Shown here piece after piece: positions 5,738 through 6,668 of a stretch of 6,668 bases of DNA. Numbering within the stretch: the first letter of the stretch is position 1; every line of letters begins with the position of its first letter. The stretch is from Limnohabitans sp. (lineage in GTDB: Bacteria; Pseudomonadota; Gammaproteobacteria; Burkholderiales; Burkholderiaceae_C). The notes beneath the pieces were generated by a model. It was not told the DNA's origin and ran no database searches. It saw only the letters and a program-made list of their open reading frames with translations. Both the position numbers and the translations under genes were made by a program. The DNA lies in contig JAKFXJ010000371.1 of assembly GCA_021731425.1 (NCBI GenBank), positions 1 through 6,668 of the forward strand, given 5' to 3'.

Positions 5738-6553
5738 ATGATCATCGAACCTCTGCTGTTGGCCGAATTGGCCGTTTTGGGCCTGTGCACGGGCTTTTTG
5801 GCGGGCCTCTTGGGCATTGGTGGCGGCATGATCATGGTGCCTTTTTTGACCTACCTGCTGGGTGCCCGTGGCGTCAGCCCCGACCTGGCCGTCAAGATGG
5901 CCATTGCCACGTCCATGGCCACCATCATTTTCACCAGCGTCTCCAGCGTGCGTGCCCACCACAAGAAAAAAGCCGTGCGCTGGGATCTGGTCAAGGGCCT
6001 GGCCCCGGGCATCGTGATCGGTAGCCTGATCGGCAGCTTGGGTATTTTTGCGTTTGCCAAAGGCACTTACCTGGCTTTGTTCTTTGCGCTGTTTGTGGGC
6101 TTTTCGGCCACTCAAATGTTTCTGGACAAAAAACCTGCGCCTTCGCGCCAGGTGCCCGGTTTTCAGGGTTTGCTCGGCGCAGGCGGCCTGATCGGTTTGC
6201 TTTCTGGCTTGGTGGGAGCGGGCGGTGGCTTCATCAGCGTGCCGTTCATGGCTTGGTGCAATGTGGCCATCCACAACGCGGTGGCCACCAGCGCCGCCTT
6301 GGGCTTTCCGATTGCCTTGGCCAACGTGGCCGGTTACATCGTGAGCGGCCAAAACGTGCAAGACCTCCCAGCCTACAGTTTTGGCTATTTGTGGTTGCCC
6401 GCTTTGGTGGTGATTGCGGTGTGCAGCGTGCTGATGGCCCCCATTGGTGCGGCCACCGCCCACAAGCTGCCCGTCAAGCAACTCAAGCGTGTGTTTGCCA
6501 GCGTGCTGTACCTGCTGGCCGCTTACATGCTCTACAAAGGTTTGGTGGCCTGA
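5738..6553 (+). CDS. TauE/SafE family membrane permease (sulfite/anion exporter family)
   Basis: Integral inner-membrane protein of the TauE/SafE (DUF81) family, thought to export small anions such as sulfite, sulfoacetate or related organic acids; the substrate here is unknown. It has 271 residues and seven to eight hydrophobic segments. The family's internal duplication is plain: GFLAGLLGIGGGMIMVPFL (19-37) is repeated as GLLSGLVGAGGGFISVPFM (153-171), and each copy is followed by an AxATS-type stretch (AIATSMATI 56-64, AVATSAALG 181-189). A basic loop HHKKKAVRW (74-82) is cytoplasmic by the positive-inside rule. ATG 5738 is chosen because MIIEPLLLAEL leads straight into the first membrane helix. 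The 20 bases upstream are pyrimidine-rich with no Shine-Dalgarno. The 6S RNA ends about 27 bases upstream, so the gene is probably transcribed through ssrS. No sulfur-metabolism gene is in view. Confidence 0.92.
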   Translation: MIIEPLLLAELAVLGLCTGFLAGLLGIGGGMIMVPFLTYLLGARGVSPDLAVKMAIATSMATIIFTSVSSVRAHHKKKAVRWDLVKGLAPGIVIGSLIGSLGIFAFAKGTYLALFFALFVGFSATQMFLDKKPAPSRQVPGFQGLLGAGGLIGLLSGLVGAGGGFISVPFMAWCNVAIHNAVATSAALGFPIALANVAGYIVSGQNVQDLPAYSFGYLWLPALVVIAVCSVLMAPIGAATAHKLPVKQLKRVFASVLYLLAAYMLYKGLVA

Positions 6554-6577
6554 TCAACGGCCCCTTGGACATCACCT

Positions 6578-6594
6578 CCGGTCAACTTGACCGG
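6578..6594. repeat. Perfect 8-bp inverted repeat CCGGTCAA-C-TTGACCGG
   Basis: A 17-base perfect palindrome with one central base lies 24 bases after the TauE-like stop codon. As RNA it could form a 6-bp GC-rich stem with loop AACTT; only a weak TTTT (6612-6615) follows 17 bases later, so it is at best a poor intrinsic terminator for the permease gene. As DNA its symmetry resembles an operator for a gene beyond the right edge. The rest of 6554-6668 shows no gene. Confidence 0.45.
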
Positions 6595-6636
6595 TCGTTC
6601 GACTCGTCTAGTTTTCAGGGTGTCACGCACCAAGGC

Positions 6637-6655
6637 GCCTGGTCATGCACCAGGC
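6637..6655. repeat. 7-bp hairpin GCCTGGT-CATGC-ACCAGGC
   Basis: Perfect 7-bp inverted repeat with a 5-base loop in the non-coding right end. There is no T-run on either side within the window, so it is not a standard terminator on the evidence available. It could be part of a leader or terminator of the next, unseen gene. Confidence 0.4.
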
Positions 6656-6668
6656 CCATACACAAGGC

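Noticed and set aside
5678..6481. Minus-strand open frame of 267 codons, His/Gln/Gly rich
   Set aside because: It is antisense to the TauE/SafE gene, with low-complexity composition, no recognisable domain, and an end inside the 6S RNA gene.
1..6668. CRISPR array, mobile element, toxin-antitoxin pair or phage defence system
   Set aside because: No spaced repeats, transposase, terminal repeats, integrase motifs or defence domains were found; all long genes belong to housekeeping or B12 uptake families.

Overview
The window looks like chromosomal DNA of a betaproteobacterium, most likely Burkholderiales and close to Comamonadaceae. This rests on the high-GC codon use, the ZapA sequence (CKIRDAGK and ARDRIAVMAALNLAFE stretches), and the order of a short coiled-coil gene, zapA and 6S RNA. 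No tRNA, rRNA, insertion sequence, CRISPR array or phage gene is visible. The genus is inference; no search was run.

Left part, minus strand (about 4800 down to 1): a vitamin B12 uptake operon. It is read from right to left. A promoter-like -10 lies at 4803-4808, followed by a cobalamin riboswitch (about 4796-4580) and an expression platform that pairs with the only good ribosome binding site. Then come the outer-membrane receptor btuB, a BtuF-like binding protein without a signal peptide, a normal exported BtuF-like binding protein, and the membrane permease btuC, which runs off the left edge. Junctions are tight: 12 bases, an 8-base overlap and a 4-base overlap. The expected ATPase gene (btuD) is not in view and would lie beyond position 1.

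Middle, plus strand (about 4842-5737): divergent promoters share a 300-400 base region with the riboswitch. A 78-residue coiled-coil protein overlaps zapA by four bases (ATGA), and the 6S RNA gene (ssrS, about 5537-5711) follows with its own -10 hexamer. Right part: a TauE/SafE-family membrane permease (5738-6553) starts only about 27 bases after the 6S RNA, with no Shine-Dalgarno sequence. The last 115 bases are non-coding and contain two inverted repeats.

The two halves are functionally unrelated. On the left, B12 binds the leader RNA and should shut down translation of btuB; BtuB with TonB takes B12 across the outer membrane, BtuF delivers it to BtuC(D), and the role of the extra binding protein is open. 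On the right are cell division (ZapA), RNA polymerase control (6S RNA) and a small anion exporter. I see no convincing undescribed system. The points most worth a second look are the unsecreted binding protein in the B12 operon, the apparent L5-P13 kissing-loop switch with its start-codon ambiguity, and the leader-poor permease directly behind the 6S RNA.
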